DNA from: Candidatus Villigracilis vicinus
Lineage (GTDB): Bacteria > Chloroflexota > Anaerolineae > Anaerolineales > Villigracilaceae
Assembly (NCBI GenBank): GCA_016721315.1
Contig: JADKIL010000001.1
Location: forward strand, 447,580-511,579
Direction of reading: 5' to 3'
DNA: 64,000 nt
Shown here: positions 48,931-59,795 of the stretch, one piece after another
Numbering within the stretch: position 1 is the stretch's first letter
How the letters are laid out: the number at the start of each line of letters is the position of its first letter
Notes under the pieces: generated by a model
Seen by the model: only the letters and a program-made list of their open reading frames with translations
Told to the model about the DNA's origin: nothing
Databases searched by the model: none
Program-made: the position numbers and the translations under genes

Positions 48931-50085
48931 ATGATCGAAGAACTTTCACACGACCAAATTTTGCGCTACTCGCGCCATCTGCTCATGCCCGAAGTGGGCT
49001 TGCAGGGACAAATTAAATTAAAGAACTCCTCCGCGCTAGTCATCGGCACGGGCGGACTTGGCTCACCCGTGGCGTTGTATCTCGCCGCGGCGGGCATTGG
49101 GCGCATTGGCTTGGTGGACTACGACATTGTCGATTCGTCCAACTTGCAGAGGCAGGTCATTCATGGCACGTCCACGGTTGGCAAGTTGAAGGTGGAAAGC
49201 GCCAAGGAACGCCTGCAAGACCTCAACCCTGATATTCAAGTGGATATTTACAACGAGCCGTACACTTCCGAGAACGCCATGCGCATCGCGAAGGATTACG
49301 ATGTCATCATTGATGGCACCGATAACTTCCCGACCCGCTACCTCACCAATGACGTCTGCGTGATGTTGGGGAAGCCGAACATCTATGGTTCCATCTTCCG
49401 CTTCGATGGGCAGGTGAGTGTCTTCCACGCTGAGAAGGGACCGTGCTATCGCTGTCTCTTCCCTGAGCCGCCTCCACCTGGGCTTGTCCCTTCCTGCGCG
49501 GAGGGCGGTGTGCTGGGCATCCTTCCCGGCACGGTTGGTACGCTTCAAGCCACTGAAGCCTTGAAAGTTTTGCTCGGCATCGGCACACCGCTCATCGGCA
49601 AGCTGCTGCTTTACAACGCGCTCGATATGAGCTTTGACTTTGTCACACTCAAGAAGAATCCCAAATGCCGCGTGTGCGGTCCCAACGCCGATATCAAAGA
49701 GTTGATCGACTACGAAGAATTTTGTGGTGTTCCTGGTCACCACGCGGATGATACCTCTGCGGGTGCGAATTGGGATATTACGGCACAGGACTTGAAAGAA
49801 CGCCTCGAACGTGACCCGAACCTGTTCCTGCTCGATGTGCGTGAGCCTCATGAGTTGGAGATCGCCGCCATCAAAGGCGCAAAGAACATTCCGCTCGGTG
49901 AGGTTGCCCAGCGCATGGCGGAATTGGACTCTGCCGAAGAAATGGTCGTCTTCTGCAAACGCGGATCCCGCTCGGCACGCGCGATCGAAATTTTATCCTC
50001 CGCTGGTTTCAAGAAAATGAAGAATCTCAAAGGCGGCATTAACGCCTGGGCTGAGGAAGTGGATACGTCTCTGCCGTTGTATTAA
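48931..50085 (+). CDS. MoeB/ThiF-type adenylyltransferase with C-terminal rhodanese domain (MoeZ-like)
   Basis: An E1-like activating enzyme of 384 residues. ATG 48931 is preceded by GACGAGGAG; upstream starts would translate the dispersed repeat. The nucleotide motif is VIGTGGLGSPVALYLAAAGIG, the zinc pairs are CYRC and CRVC, and the conserved Cys is in VPSCAEGGVLG. A rhodanese domain covers about residues 285-384 with the active Cys in VFCKRGSRSAR. It would adenylate the Gly-Gly tail of the ThiS-like carriers and transfer sulfur to form the thiocarboxylate, completing the cysteine pathway. It could also serve molybdopterin or thiamine synthesis. Confidence 0.94.
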   Translation: MIEELSHDQILRYSRHLLMPEVGLQGQIKLKNSSALVIGTGGLGSPVALYLAAAGIGRIGLVDYDIVDSSNLQRQVIHGTSTVGKLKVESAKERLQDLNPDIQVDIYNEPYTSENAMRIAKDYDVIIDGTDNFPTRYLTNDVCVMLGKPNIYGSIFRFDGQVSVFHAEKGPCYRCLFPEPPPPGLVPSCAEGGVLGILPGTVGTLQATEALKVLLGIGTPLIGKLLLYNALDMSFDFVTLKKNPKCRVCGPNADIKELIDYEEFCGVPGHHADDTSAGANWDITAQDLKERLERDPNLFLLDVREPHELEIAAIKGAKNIPLGEVAQRMAELDSAEEMVVFCKRGSRSARAIEILSSAGFKKMKNLKGGINAWAEEVDTSLPLY

Positions 50086-50115
50086 TGGTAAAAAGTCTCA
50101 GCTAAGTGGTCGGTC

Positions 50116-50280
50116 GAAAATAATTAGAATTCCGTCATTGCGAGCCGCGCCTTTTGCGGCGAAGCAATCCCATGGCTTGAGGGCAAGATTGCTTCGTCGG
50201 GAAGAGCGCCCTCCTCGCAATGACGATGCTCTTTTTAAAATTTATTTCGATTACCTACTTAGGAATTTGTTTGGCAGAAG
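50116..50280. repeat. About 165-bp dispersed element, copy A (GTCATTGCGAG core)
   Basis: The outer parts GAAAATAATTAGAATTCCGT and GATGCTCTTTTTAAAATTTA are nearly identical to those of copy B at 61522-61689. The core is framed by GTCATTGCGAG and CTCGCAATGAC. It has the size of a miniature mobile element, but no target duplication was recognised. Together with the next inverted repeat it fills most of the 355-bp gap 50086-50440. Confidence 0.8.
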
Positions 50281-50327
50281 AGACCACAAAGTTCACCGAA
50301 GGTAACTTGGTGTTCTTTGTGGTCTCT
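50279..50327. repeat. 13-bp inverted repeat, ACCACAAAG type
   Basis: AGAGACCACAAAG (50279-50291) pairs with CTTTGTGGTCTCT (50315-50327); inner CACC/GGTG words extend the hairpin. It is related to the repeat at 48418. Confidence 0.8.
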
Positions 50328-50440
50328 CTTTATTGTCCGTCTTTTGGGGTCACGACCCTTCCCAAGGTATTATTGCAACTTAATTTGTAAACCGGGAAGA
50401 TACCCGGATGGTATTGATTATCTATATATGAGGAGAGAGA

Positions 50441-51061
50441 ATGAAACGTTATTTGTATGTCTTGCTGATCGTCGCTTTGTTCGCTTTACAGGCTTGTGCC
50501 ACAGATGCTGCACCTGTGGAAGGGGATGAGGCGGGCAGTTTGATCCCGCCGGTTTCTTCAGATGCTTCCAGTCTGTCACTTGAAGGTTCAGCAGGTGCAG
50601 CAAACGACCCAATTAAGGTCTCACCTGAAGGTCAATGTACTGCCAGCGATTCCAACGCTGCCCAATTTGCAGCGGATGTGATCGTCCTTGTTAACCAGGA
50701 ACGTGCTGCTGCTGGGTTGAACGCAGTAACCAGCCAGGCTCAGTTGACCCAGGCTGCACAGGCGCACTCTCTCGATATGGGCTGCAATTTCTTTATGTCC
50801 CACACAGGCTCCGATGGTTCTTCCCCGTTGGATCGCATTAAGCGTACGAGTTATCCCTTCACATGGTGGGGCGAAAACGTAGCAGCAGGATACCGCACCC
50901 CGGCTACTGTCATGACCGGTTGGATGAACAGCGCACCTCACAAAGCAAACATCCTGAATCCCAACTTTACCGAGATCGGGATCGGGTACGTGTATAACCC
51001 CAACGACACTGTGAACCGATACTCTCATTACTGGACAATGGTCTTGGGCAGCCAGCAATAG
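50441..51061 (+). CDS. CAP (SCP/PR1-like) domain lipoprotein
   Basis: A 206-residue lipoprotein. MKRYLYVLLIVALFALQAC ends in a lipobox. A Ser/Ala/Gly-rich spacer is followed by a CAP domain from about residue 75: VLVNQERAAAGLNAVTSQ, HSLDMGCNFFMSHTGSDGSSPLDRI, WWGENVAAGYRTP and WMNSAPHKANILNPNFTEIGIGY, with the paired His and Glu residues of the family. GAGGAGAGAG lies before the ATG. CAP proteins of bacteria are secreted with unknown, possibly lipid- or wall-binding roles. Confidence 0.92.
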   Translation: MKRYLYVLLIVALFALQACATDAAPVEGDEAGSLIPPVSSDASSLSLEGSAGAANDPIKVSPEGQCTASDSNAAQFAADVIVLVNQERAAAGLNAVTSQAQLTQAAQAHSLDMGCNFFMSHTGSDGSSPLDRIKRTSYPFTWWGENVAAGYRTPATVMTGWMNSAPHKANILNPNFTEIGIGYVYNPNDTVNRYSHYWTMVLGSQQ

Positions 51062-51156
51062 ATTTAAAGAGAGACGAAACGAAAAAGAACCCTCCCGCTG
51101 ATTATTCGACGTAGACTGAACCCTTCGAGCAAGACAAAAAAAGAAAGCCCCACTGG

Positions 51157-52295
51157 TCAAATGGACAGACACCTGGTTTCGTAAGGTGTCTGTCTTGTTT
51201 TCAATTGTATCCGTTCATAGTTGTAAAAGTAAATGTATTCATCAATAAGTTGCTCTGTATCTTTAAAGGTGGTTTGCTTGAATTGTCGCAAATATTCCTC
51301 TTTGAGATGTCCAAAGAAGTTCTCCATCGGAGCATTATCCCAGCAGTTTCCACGACGCGACATGGAAGGCGTGATGTTATACTCGCCGACAAGGACATGA
51401 TATGCCTGTGAAGTGTATTGCGTCCCCTGGTCACTATGGAGGACAAGTCCATCAGTGACCTTTTCTTTTGCTGGGCTCGTTTCAGGTCTGTGTTACCAGA
51501 GCGATCGAATTGGTTTGGTCAAAGACATGTGCCACAATAAAGCCATCGTAGAGATCCTTGATGGTGGACAAATACGCCCAGCCCTGCAAAGTGCGAATGC
51601 AGGTGACATCCGTGACCCACTTCTGGTTTGGCTTTGTCGCGACAAAGTCTCGATTGAGAACGTTGGGATAGCGATGGTAGGTGCCGATTTCTTCCAGCTT
51701 TTTGTACATTTTGGGCTTTCTGGCTTGCGAACGAACACCAGCTTGCCCATCAGCCGTAAACAGCCTTGTGATTGATTTGCAGACCCAGTTTTCGCTGGAG
51801 ATGGATCGTGATCCGCCGATACCCGTAGCTTTTTGTGTGAAGCCTCATAGACCGCCTGGATTTTCTCCAAGTGTCCCTGATCCGGGTCTGTTTCTCCCAG
51901 TTTCCTCTCCCATGCATAATACGCCGCTCGCGAAACACCAAAGAATTTACATCGCCTTCACTTCGTATTCTTCCTTATGGTGGTGGATCGCCCGATATTG
52001 CGCTGCGCGAGCTGCACTTTCCGCAATTCGGTATGGAATTTTAGAGTGCATTTTCCATTCGCAGTCGTTCCAGTTCCCGCTCTTCCGCTTGCGATTTCAA
52101 CGGTCTCCCAATTGGTTTATGAAAGGAGGCTTCCTTCCTCTCGATACTTCCGCATCAAACTTCGATCCGTTCGGCTTTACGGATTTCCAGCCGAGTCGCC
52201 ACAGCCGCATACGTCAGATGCTCTTCCAGCACCAGACGCACCGCCTCCTGCTTAATTTCCCACCCGATAGTGCTTCATTCTTTTCGTCCTGACAT
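51157..52295 (-). pseudogene. IS3-family transposase (OrfA and OrfB), broken
   Basis: OrfA begins at ATG 52295 with AGGAGG upstream but shifts frame within six codons (MSGRKE, then stop). Readable pieces then give an HTH-type OrfA, the HTH_21 part of OrfB (SYGYRRITIHLQRKLGL), and the rve integrase core (NQKWVTDVTCIRTLQG, LHSDQGTQY, GNCWDNAPMENFFGHLKEE), so the DDE residues survive. At least four frame changes separate the pieces. The normal OrfA/OrfB frameshift of IS3 explains only one of them. Confidence 0.85.
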
Positions 52296-52367
52296 AAAAG
52301 CACCTCCTGTGCTTAGTTTCTCACAGGAGGGCTTTCTTTTCATGTCTGCTTTTCGGGGGTCAGTTCA
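51162..52367. mobile_element. Degenerate IS3-family insertion sequence
   Basis: Imperfect terminal repeats TGGACAGACACC (51162-51173) and GGGGTCAGTTCA (52356-52367) enclose 1.2 kb with the two transposase frames on the minus strand. The ends begin TG and finish CA as in IS3. No clear direct target repeat was seen. The protein resembles the IS150-like branch. Confidence 0.8.
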
Positions 52368-52418
52368 GATCGGGGGCTTTTCATTGACAAAACCCCCGCG
52401 ATAATTTACATTCGCTTC

Positions 52419-54485
52419 ATGACTTCACTCAGCCTGAATCAGCGCCAGATCATTGAGTCGCCCCTTGACTCTCGTCTCTTTGTCTCCGGCATGGCGGGCA
52501 CCGGCAAAACCACTGCCGGAGTTGAGCGCATCCGCTTCCTGCTTGACCAGGGCGTGCCAGCCGACTCGATCCTTTTACTCACCCCGCAGCGAACTCTGCA
52601 AGAGCCTTACCTTGAGTTGCTTGAGGTCCCACCCGCATGGCAGGCGGAGAAGTGACGCCCGCTACCATTGGTGGTTTGGCTCGGCGCATGTGTGACCTGT
52701 TCTGGTCATTCGCGGCAGAGGAAGCCGGGTTCGCTCGCCCGGAACAACCGCCCATCTTCCTTACCTTGGAAACGGCACAATATTACATGGCACATCTGGT
52801 GCGCCCAATGATCGAGGAACAGGGGTATTTTGACTCGGTCACTATTAATCGCAACCGCCTGTACTCACAGATCATCGACAACCTTAACAAGGCTGCCATT
52901 GTCGGGTTTCCACATACAGAGATCGGCGCCCGCTTGGATTCTGCCTGGTTCGGCGACCCTGCCCAAAGGCGTGTGTATGCCGATGCGCAGGAATGTGCTA
53001 CTCTATTTCGGCAATACTGCCTCGATAACAACCTGCTGGATTTCTCTTTGCAGCTTGAAATTTTCAAAAATATCTTATGGCAGAACCCACAATCACGCAG
53101 CTATCTGACCCAGACGTATCGCCATCTCATCTATGACAATGTGGAAGAAGATATATCCTGTGCGCATGTCATCGTTCACGACTGGCTGCCAAACCTCGAT
53201 TCAGCGCTCTTGATTTATGACCAGGCGGCAGGGTATCGAAAATTCCTGGGCGGCGACCCGGATAGCGGTTTGGGGTTGAGCGGCGATTGCGATATGGTCA
53301 TCGAGTTGAATGGTCCTTCGTCTCATCCGCAAATGTCATCCAGCTATCCAATGCGCTGATTTCTTCCATCACCAAACAGGAGGAGATCGATGCAGCAGGA
53401 ACTGAGTCTGCGATGGAATTTATCATGACGCATTTCCACCCTGAAATGTTGGATGTGCTCATTGCAAATATCCAGGCATTGATCGAGCAAGGTACACCGC
53501 CTGCAGAGATCGTCGTGCTTTCACCGTACTTGTCTGATTCGCTGCGCTTCTCGATCGCCGACCGTTTGGAAGCCGCCGGAATTCCCCTGGCGCAGCAATC
53601 GCCCGTCACGCTCGCTGCGAGACGAACCCGCCAGCAAATCCTTATTGACGCTTTCCGCACTGGCACATCCGCACTGGAACGTCCGCCCGCCGAAATTCGA
53701 TGTGGCGCATGCCCTGATGTTCACCTTAAAACACCGACTTGATCCGCGCACAATTGTTGACCGAGATCATTTACGGTCAACGCGACCTGCGGCTCTCGAG
53801 CTTTGAGGAGATCAATGCTGACCCAGGAACGCATCACCTGTGCACTCGGTGCGCGCTACACCACGCTTCGTAATTGGATCGAAGAGTACCGTGCCAACGG
53901 TTCCCTGCCGCTTGATTTTTTCCTGCGCCGATTGTTTGGCGAGGTTGTTTCTCAACCTGAGTTTGGTTTCCATTCAATCTTGATGCAGTCCGCATTGCGG
54001 CAAGTTTGATCAGATCGATCAAGAAATTCAGGAATGCCATGGACCCCATCAAAGACCAGTCCAATCTCGACCTCGGCATGGAATACATCACCATGCTCCA
54101 GGACGGAGTCATCGCCGCACAGTATCTTGAGTCGTGGCGCAGTGAAGACAAGAATGCCGTATTGGTCGCCCCCGCATATACCTTCCTGATGATGAACCGC
54201 CCCGCAACTTATCAATTCTGGCTCGATCCCGGCTCCGATGGCTGGTCGCAACGCGTCATCCAGCCGCTCACCCATCCCTACGTGCTTTCACGTTATTGGG
54301 ACGCCTCCGCAGGGCGCGTCTGGTTGGATTCGGACGAAGTCGAAATGGAGATCGAAACCCTCACCCGCCTTACCGGCGGGCTATTGGCACGCTGCCGCGA
54401 AAAGATATTCCTCACCCTCTCAGACCTCGGCGCCGCGGGCTTCGAACAACGCGGAGTTCTGTTGCGGGCATTCCAAAAGTATTAA
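52419..54485 (+). pseudogene. UvrD/AddB-like helicase-related protein, frameshifted
   Basis: Pieces at 52419-52655, 52637-53359, 53287-53742, 53803-54009 and 54006-54485 read as one protein of about 690 residues. It starts MTSLSLNQRQIIESP with Walker A SGMAGTGKTTAG. The region where motif II (DEAQ) is expected reads IYDNVEED, so the ATPase looks degenerate, as in AddB-type partners. The end (EVEMEIETLTRLTGG and following) has no visible nuclease cysteines. At least four single-base shifts break it. A true UvrD gene is 4.5 kb downstream; the two may be partners. Confidence 0.68.
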
Positions 54486-54507
54486 TAAACCAAACTCCTG
54501 AATCTGA

Positions 54508-56063
54508 ATGAAACGAAACCCCATCACACAAGAAGATATCAGGATCCTTTTTCTGGCAGCCGCCATCCTCTGGCGGCTGGGTGCGTCTCTTTGCGCCGCT
54601 CACAGCCGGGTTCCCACTCAACGATGGCGGCATGTTCCTCATCATGATGGATGCGCTGAAAAACAATAATTTCATTTTGCCGGCATCCTTCCAATTTAAT
54701 GGGCTTACCCTGCCATTTGCCTATCCGCCTCTCGGCTTCTATATTGGCAGTTGGCTTTCGCAGTCCTTTGGCATCGACCTCGTTTCCATTTTGCAATGGC
54801 AGCCCGCCATCGTGACCATCATTGCCATCCCCGCATTTTATTGGCTGGCACGTTCCATCTTTGAATCGAATTTTACAGCCGGGCTTGCAACGTTCATTTA
54901 TGCCTTTACTCCGCGCGCCAGCGGTGGGCAAACATGGGCGGCGGGCTGACGCGCAGCCTGGGGCTGGTTTTCCTTTTACTTGCCATCGCTAGTATTCTGC
55001 GTCTGTATAAAACGCAGGAAAAAAAATACCTCCCATTCGCGATCTTATTCAGTTCGTTAACTGTTCTCAGTCACCCTGAAGCCGCAGTTCATACCGCAGG
55101 GATCAGCCTGATCTTCTTCCTTTTCCACGGGCGCTCAAAATTGGGATGGAAGCACACACTCCTCATCGCTGCCGGGACGCTGCTCCTCACTTCGATGTGG
55201 TGGCTGCCCATCCTGCTGCGCTTCGGGCTCACCCTACCTGACAGCCAGCCAAACGGGCTTTCACTCCGCTGTTGCCTTGTTCCTTCCCTTCTTCCTTCCA
55301 CTAACAGACGAACCACAAATGACCCTTATCGCCGTGCTGGGACTCATCGGCTGGGTTTTTTCCATCGTAAAGAAACAGTACCTGCTCCCATTCTGTATAT
55401 CCTGCCGTATTTGACGGAACCACGCAGCGCACCTGTCTATGCTACGATTGCACTTGCCATGCTTACCGGATTCATACTTGTAGAGTTGATCCTCCCGCGC
55501 TATCCAATCAACCTTTCCTCAAAAACAGACCCGCCCAGATTGTGCTTATATATCTTGTCTTGTATCTTTTCGGAAGCGCTGCATTTCTCAATGTTCAATT
55601 TGCAGGCAACGCTGTTTCCGAAGCGAATCGCACCGCCTTCGACTGGGTCCACACCAACCTGCCCGCCGATAGCCGCATCCTTGTGCTCACCGGCGAAACC
55701 GACACCTTTGTGATGGCATCTCCGAATGGTTCCTGCATTGACAGGGCGCATCAGCCCCACCACCGTGCAAGGAAGAGAATGGCTGCCAGGCTTCAATACG
55801 GCACTTGAACAACAACGTGACCTGCAAGCCTGTCTCAACTCTGAAAGCCCGCTGGAGTGCAAGAAAATACCCGGCTGCATCAGACCGAGTTCGAATATAT
55901 CTATATCGCCAGGCAGTCTACGTTCAAACAATCGTGCCGTGTCACCAGTCCGCTTCTGCGAGGCGACGCGCTCATTACCGAGCTTTCCACCCATGCCGAA
56001 TATCAGCCGGTTTATCAAACCAATGAAGTTCTCATCTTTACCCGCGAGCCGAAAACACCATGA
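54508..56063 (+). pseudogene. Multi-pass membrane glycosyltransferase-like (GT-C type) protein, frameshifted
   Basis: Pieces starting at ATG 54508 (MKRNPITQEDIRILFLAAAI) and continuing at 54581, 54934 and 55542 form one membrane protein of about 500 residues with 10 or more helices. LNDGGMFLIMMDALKNN near the start resembles the acidic first loop of GT-C glycosyltransferases, and the C-terminal part (AFDWVHTNLPADSRILVLTG) is typical of the exported domain of such proteins. Several indels break it. The next gene overlaps by ATGA. Confidence 0.62.
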
Positions 56064-57237
56064 ACCGAAAAGAGATCATCACAGTCAGCCTTGTTTCCAT
56101 CGCCGTCATCCTGTTGTTGGATCTGCTCACCAACTCACTGGATACCACCCCACAACGTCTGGGATTTTGTCTATTACATCTCCCTTGGCAAAGGATGGGC
56201 TCAACGCTGAACCGCTTGCAGCCCATTCGCATACCGCTTCTTGATACCAGGACTCGTAAATCTGTTGTCTCGAACCGGTCTTTCCATCGAAAGCGGATTT
56301 AAACTCATTGCCTATATTGGCGCCTTTACCCAACTGACGGGTATCTTTCTATTCGTACGCTGGCTGGGCAGATCCAGCCGCGGCGCATGGATTGCTTTAC
56401 TCGTTACGGCATTCTCCCTCTTTAATGTCAAGTTCCTTATCTTTGACCCCTTCCGCCCAGACCACCTTGCATATGCGCTTATTCTTTTGCAAACATACTT
56501 TGCGCTCAAGCGAAAATTCCTGCCCCTGCTTCTGCTAACCCTCATCGGCTCTATGCTGAGAGAGTTCACGCTCATTCCGATCTTCGCCTATATTTTCATG
56601 CTCACCCGTGAAAAAGTGGAACGCTCTATAATCATCAGCAGGGCATCATCTCTCTTGTACTCATCCTGCTTGCCATGATCCTGCCGCGCATATGGATTCC
56701 CGTCACTGAAAGTTATCAGCTCATTGACTTAAGTGCGAACGGTCTGCTTTATGCCATTGTCCTGCCATTCATTCCCAGTTTCCCGGTCAATTTCATTTTT
56801 TCCATCCTCGCATATTTCCTGCCATTATTCCTGTTGGTAAGCCCCAAAGAAGTCAGGTTTGCTGTACAAGAATTGCCTGAAAGTCAGCGGTGGTATCTGG
56901 CTGGCTATACCATCCTTGCACTGTTATTATCTTTTTTGGCGGGACCGATTACAACCGCTTCGCCACATTTCTTTTCCTGCCGCAGGTTATGCTGCTTAGC
57001 ACCCTCGAAAACAAGGTTACAAATCAAAAGCTGATCATCGTTCTCGCCTGTCTCTTCATTTTCAACCGCCTGTGGATGTACTTCCCCGATTGGGACATTC
57101 AAACCTACCGCAACTTTTGGCGGTTTTGCTACAACTCAACATCCACACACTGTACCGCATCCTCGAACTTGCCGGGTTCATATTTATCGGTTACTTCCCT
57201 TCACAGACGAGGCATCCTCAATAACTCACAAATGTAG
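56060..57237 (+). pseudogene. Multi-pass membrane protein, frameshifted
   Basis: Pieces at 56060, 56241-56678, 56675-57034 and 56890-57237 read as one hydrophobic protein of about 390 residues. MNRKEIITVSLVSIAVILLL starts it, and helices such as LPLLLLTLIGSMLREFTLIP follow. Its start overlaps the preceding glycosyltransferase-like gene (ATGA), suggesting a common role in surface glycan or lipid-linked sugar handling. I do not recognise a specific family. Confidence 0.55.
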
Positions 57238-57246
57238 GAGAACATC

Positions 57247-58261
57247 ATGGAATCAAAAAATAGACATTGGCTGCCCATCTTACTACTCACCCTATTGATC
57301 GTGCTGGCAGGGTTATTTTATTTGCGAAACCCCGTTGCCCCCGCAACCGCCACAGAACAACCCGTGACCATTCTCGAATTGACAGGTCTCATTGCAGTTC
57401 CAGAAGCAGAACTCTCCGGCAGGATGGCATGGCGAGACTCTCATCCTCCTGCCGCAATATCCTGAACGCTTCGGTGAAGGGGATGGCGCTTTATTCGCCC
57501 TCCCCAAAGCTGATATTCTCACCGCAATAGACGGTCAGACTCCGCTCACACCTGCTGTTATTTTTCTAAACGCTCCTGGGTTAAAGATTCCATACCGAAT
57601 TTTCAGGGCTACAGATCCATTGCTTTCCACGAAGACCAGGTTTCCTGACCATTGAAGCAGGCGAAGGGACGGATATGCACGGGTATATCGTCGCAGGTGA
57701 AATCTCTGCAGATGAAAGCAAGATCACACTGGATACATCCAACGTCGTTGAAATTCCAACGGCGTTCCCGTCAGATAATCACACTGATGAAGCCGTCCTC
57801 ATCATGGGTGATTCGGTGCTGACCCTTTTCGAGATCAACGGTGCAACCTGAACTCGACCCCGGTTGCCCACGCCTTCGATTTTGGAATTAAGCCAACCGG
57901 CACAGTCTCTCTTCCGAATATCGAATATCGATTGACTGACGCCGCCGCGGATGGGAACACCTTCTGGGTCATCAACTACTTCTTCCCCGGTGACACAGAC
58001 CTGACACCCAAAACAGATCCGCTTGTCGAGAAATATGGCGAAGGTCCAACTCACACACAGCAAGATCAGGTGGAACGCCTCGTCAAAATGACCTATTCCC
58101 CAAATGGCATCACATTTGCAGATGCAGCTCCCATCCAATTGACGCTCGACGGCAATACCGCCCGCAACCTCGAAGGCTTGGTGCTGCTAAACGACCAGGG
58201 CTTTTTACTTGTGACTGATAAATTCCCATCCACATTACTGATGTTCGTGAAAAAACCATAG
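57247..58261 (+). pseudogene. Exported phytase/esterase-like beta-propeller protein, frameshifted
   Basis: Starts at ATG 57247 with AGGAG upstream. MESKNRHWLPILLLTLLIVL is a signal or membrane anchor. Later pieces in changing frames (FLTIEAGEGTDMHGYIVAGE, FWVINYFFPGDTDLT, NLEGLVLLNDQGFLLVTDKF) resemble the esterase-like domain of phytase. At least three indels. It is the third gene of the membrane or envelope set 54508-58261. Confidence 0.55.
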
Positions 58262-58268
58262 ATAATCC

Positions 58269-58691
58269 ATGCCCTATTCGAAGTTGTATTATCATTTCAT
58301 TTGGGGCACAAAACAACGTTTGCCTTTGATCGAGTCCGCCATTGAACCTGAAATCCATCGCGTCATTGCCGCAAAGGTCAGGAGTTCGGTGGGTTTGTCT
58401 ATGCCATCGGCGGAATGGAAGACCACATGCATCTTGCAGCTTCAGTTCCACCCAAGATCGCGCCTGCAAAATTCATTGGTGACGTGAAAGGGAATAGCTC
58501 GCATTTCGTTAACCACGTTTATCAAACCTGATTTTGAATTTTATTGGCAGGATGAATATGGAGTGCTTTCTTTCGGTGAGAAAAATCTTCCCGCAGTGGT
58601 ACGATATATTCATAACCAAAAACAACATCATGCAGATGGGACGTTGATCGCGGCGATGGAAGAGTGGACGAAACGTAAATTGCTTGGGTAG
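58269..58691 (+). pseudogene. REP-associated tyrosine transposase (RAYT, IS200-like TnpA), frameshifted
   Basis: MPYSKLYYHFIWGTKQRLPLI begins a Y1-transposase domain. The HUH metal motif is read in the next frame as GGMEDHMHLAASVPP, and the catalytic Tyr as AVVRYIHNQKQHH. Two or more single-base shifts break it. RAYTs process REP hairpins as single strands; two such hairpin pairs lie 24 and 194 bases downstream. It starts 8 bases after the propeller gene. Confidence 0.82.
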
Positions 58692-58714
58692 ATCGCGTTG
58701 CGCAATATTATCCG

Positions 58715-58763
58715 CCGTGGGATAAACCCACGGCTATGCCTACAAAGGCGGCTAAAGCCGCCT
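58715..58763. repeat. REP-like double hairpin, copy 1
   Basis: Hairpin 1 is CCGTGGG, ATAAA, CCCACGG; after GCTATGCCTACAA comes hairpin 2, AGGCGGC, TAAA, GCCGCCT. The layout matches copy 2 at 58885. It lies just downstream of the RAYT gene. Confidence 0.85.
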
Positions 58764-58884
58764 AGCCCGCCGAAACGGGTTCGCAGGGTAAAATCAATCG
58801 ACTGAAACAGGAGAATGCCAAAACGTGGAGCGACTCTACCGAAGGCTTTTTCTACCTATTTAGCAGCATCCACATCTGACTACC

Positions 58885-58932
58885 GCGCGGGGATGAACCC
58901 CCGCGCTATCCCTACGAACCCCGCTAAAGCGG
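58885..58932. repeat. REP-like double hairpin, copy 2
   Basis: Hairpin 1 is GCGCGGGG, ATGAA, CCCCGCGC with one extra C; after TATCCCTACGAACC comes hairpin 2, CCGC, TAAA, GCGG. The linker and loop words (CTATNCCTACNAA, TAAA) match copy 1. It ends 8 bases before the UvrD gene start. Confidence 0.85.
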
Positions 58933-59754
58933 ACTAACCCTTGACACCCACCTTCACCCCTCGCCCCTCTCAACAAAACATCCTCCGCTATAACGGCGGG
59001 AGGTTGGGCATTGCCGCCGTCCCTGGTGCGGGCAAGACGCACATTCTCTCAGCCCTCGCCGCAAAGCTCATTCAAGAAGGACGGCTCGGCGACGATCAGG
59101 AAGTGCTCATCGTCACGCTCGTCAACTCGGCGGTGGATAATTTCGAGGCGCGCATCAAACGCTTCTTCGATAACCCCATTCAAGTTTTATACAAATATCG
59201 CGTGCGCACCCTGCATGGGCTCGCGCATGACATTGTCCGCGAGAAGCCAACGAGCGTGGGCTTGGATGAACGCTTCAGCATCATCGACGAGCGTGAGGCG
59301 GGTTTCATTCGCCGTGAGGCGGTCAATGCCCTGGCTGGCGAGTCACTCGTTGGATGACTACCTCGACCCGGCGCTGGATAACTCCAAGCGGGATTGGGTC
59401 AAGCGTCAACAGTTACCTGATTTATTGGACTCCATCGCCCTCGCCTTTATCCGTTCTTCCAAAGACCGCCTCTTGACTCCGGAAAAGCTGCGTCTCAAAC
59501 TCGATGCTTCGTTCGCCCCGTTGCCTTTGGCGGAGCTTGGCTACGCATCTACGCGGACTATCAACGCGTGCCCTCGCCTATCGCGGCGCCGTGGACTTTG
59601 ATGATCTCATCCGTTTAGCGCTGACTTTGCTCGAAAGCGACGATGAGTTCCGCGAGCGTTTGCAATATCGCTATCCGTTTATTTTGGAAGATGAGGCGCA
59701 GGATCCAGGGTCAGACGCAGGAAAGAATTTTAAGTTTGTTATCTGGCGCACAGT

Positions 59755-59795
59755 CCCCCTCTCCCGCTTTTGGGAGAGGGGTTGGGGGTGAGGGC
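59755..59795. repeat. CCCCTCTCCC-type hairpin repeat inside the helicase gene
   Basis: CCCCCTCTCCC and GGGAGAGGGG surround a short loop, then GTTGGGGGTGAGGG. In frame it encodes SPSPAFGRGVGGEG between helicase motifs II and III. A second copy lies at 60527-60570. Confidence 0.7.

Noticed and set aside
47228..50039. Long minus-strand open frames opposite the cysteine cluster
   Set aside because: They are antisense shadows of well-supported plus-strand genes and lack domain signatures.
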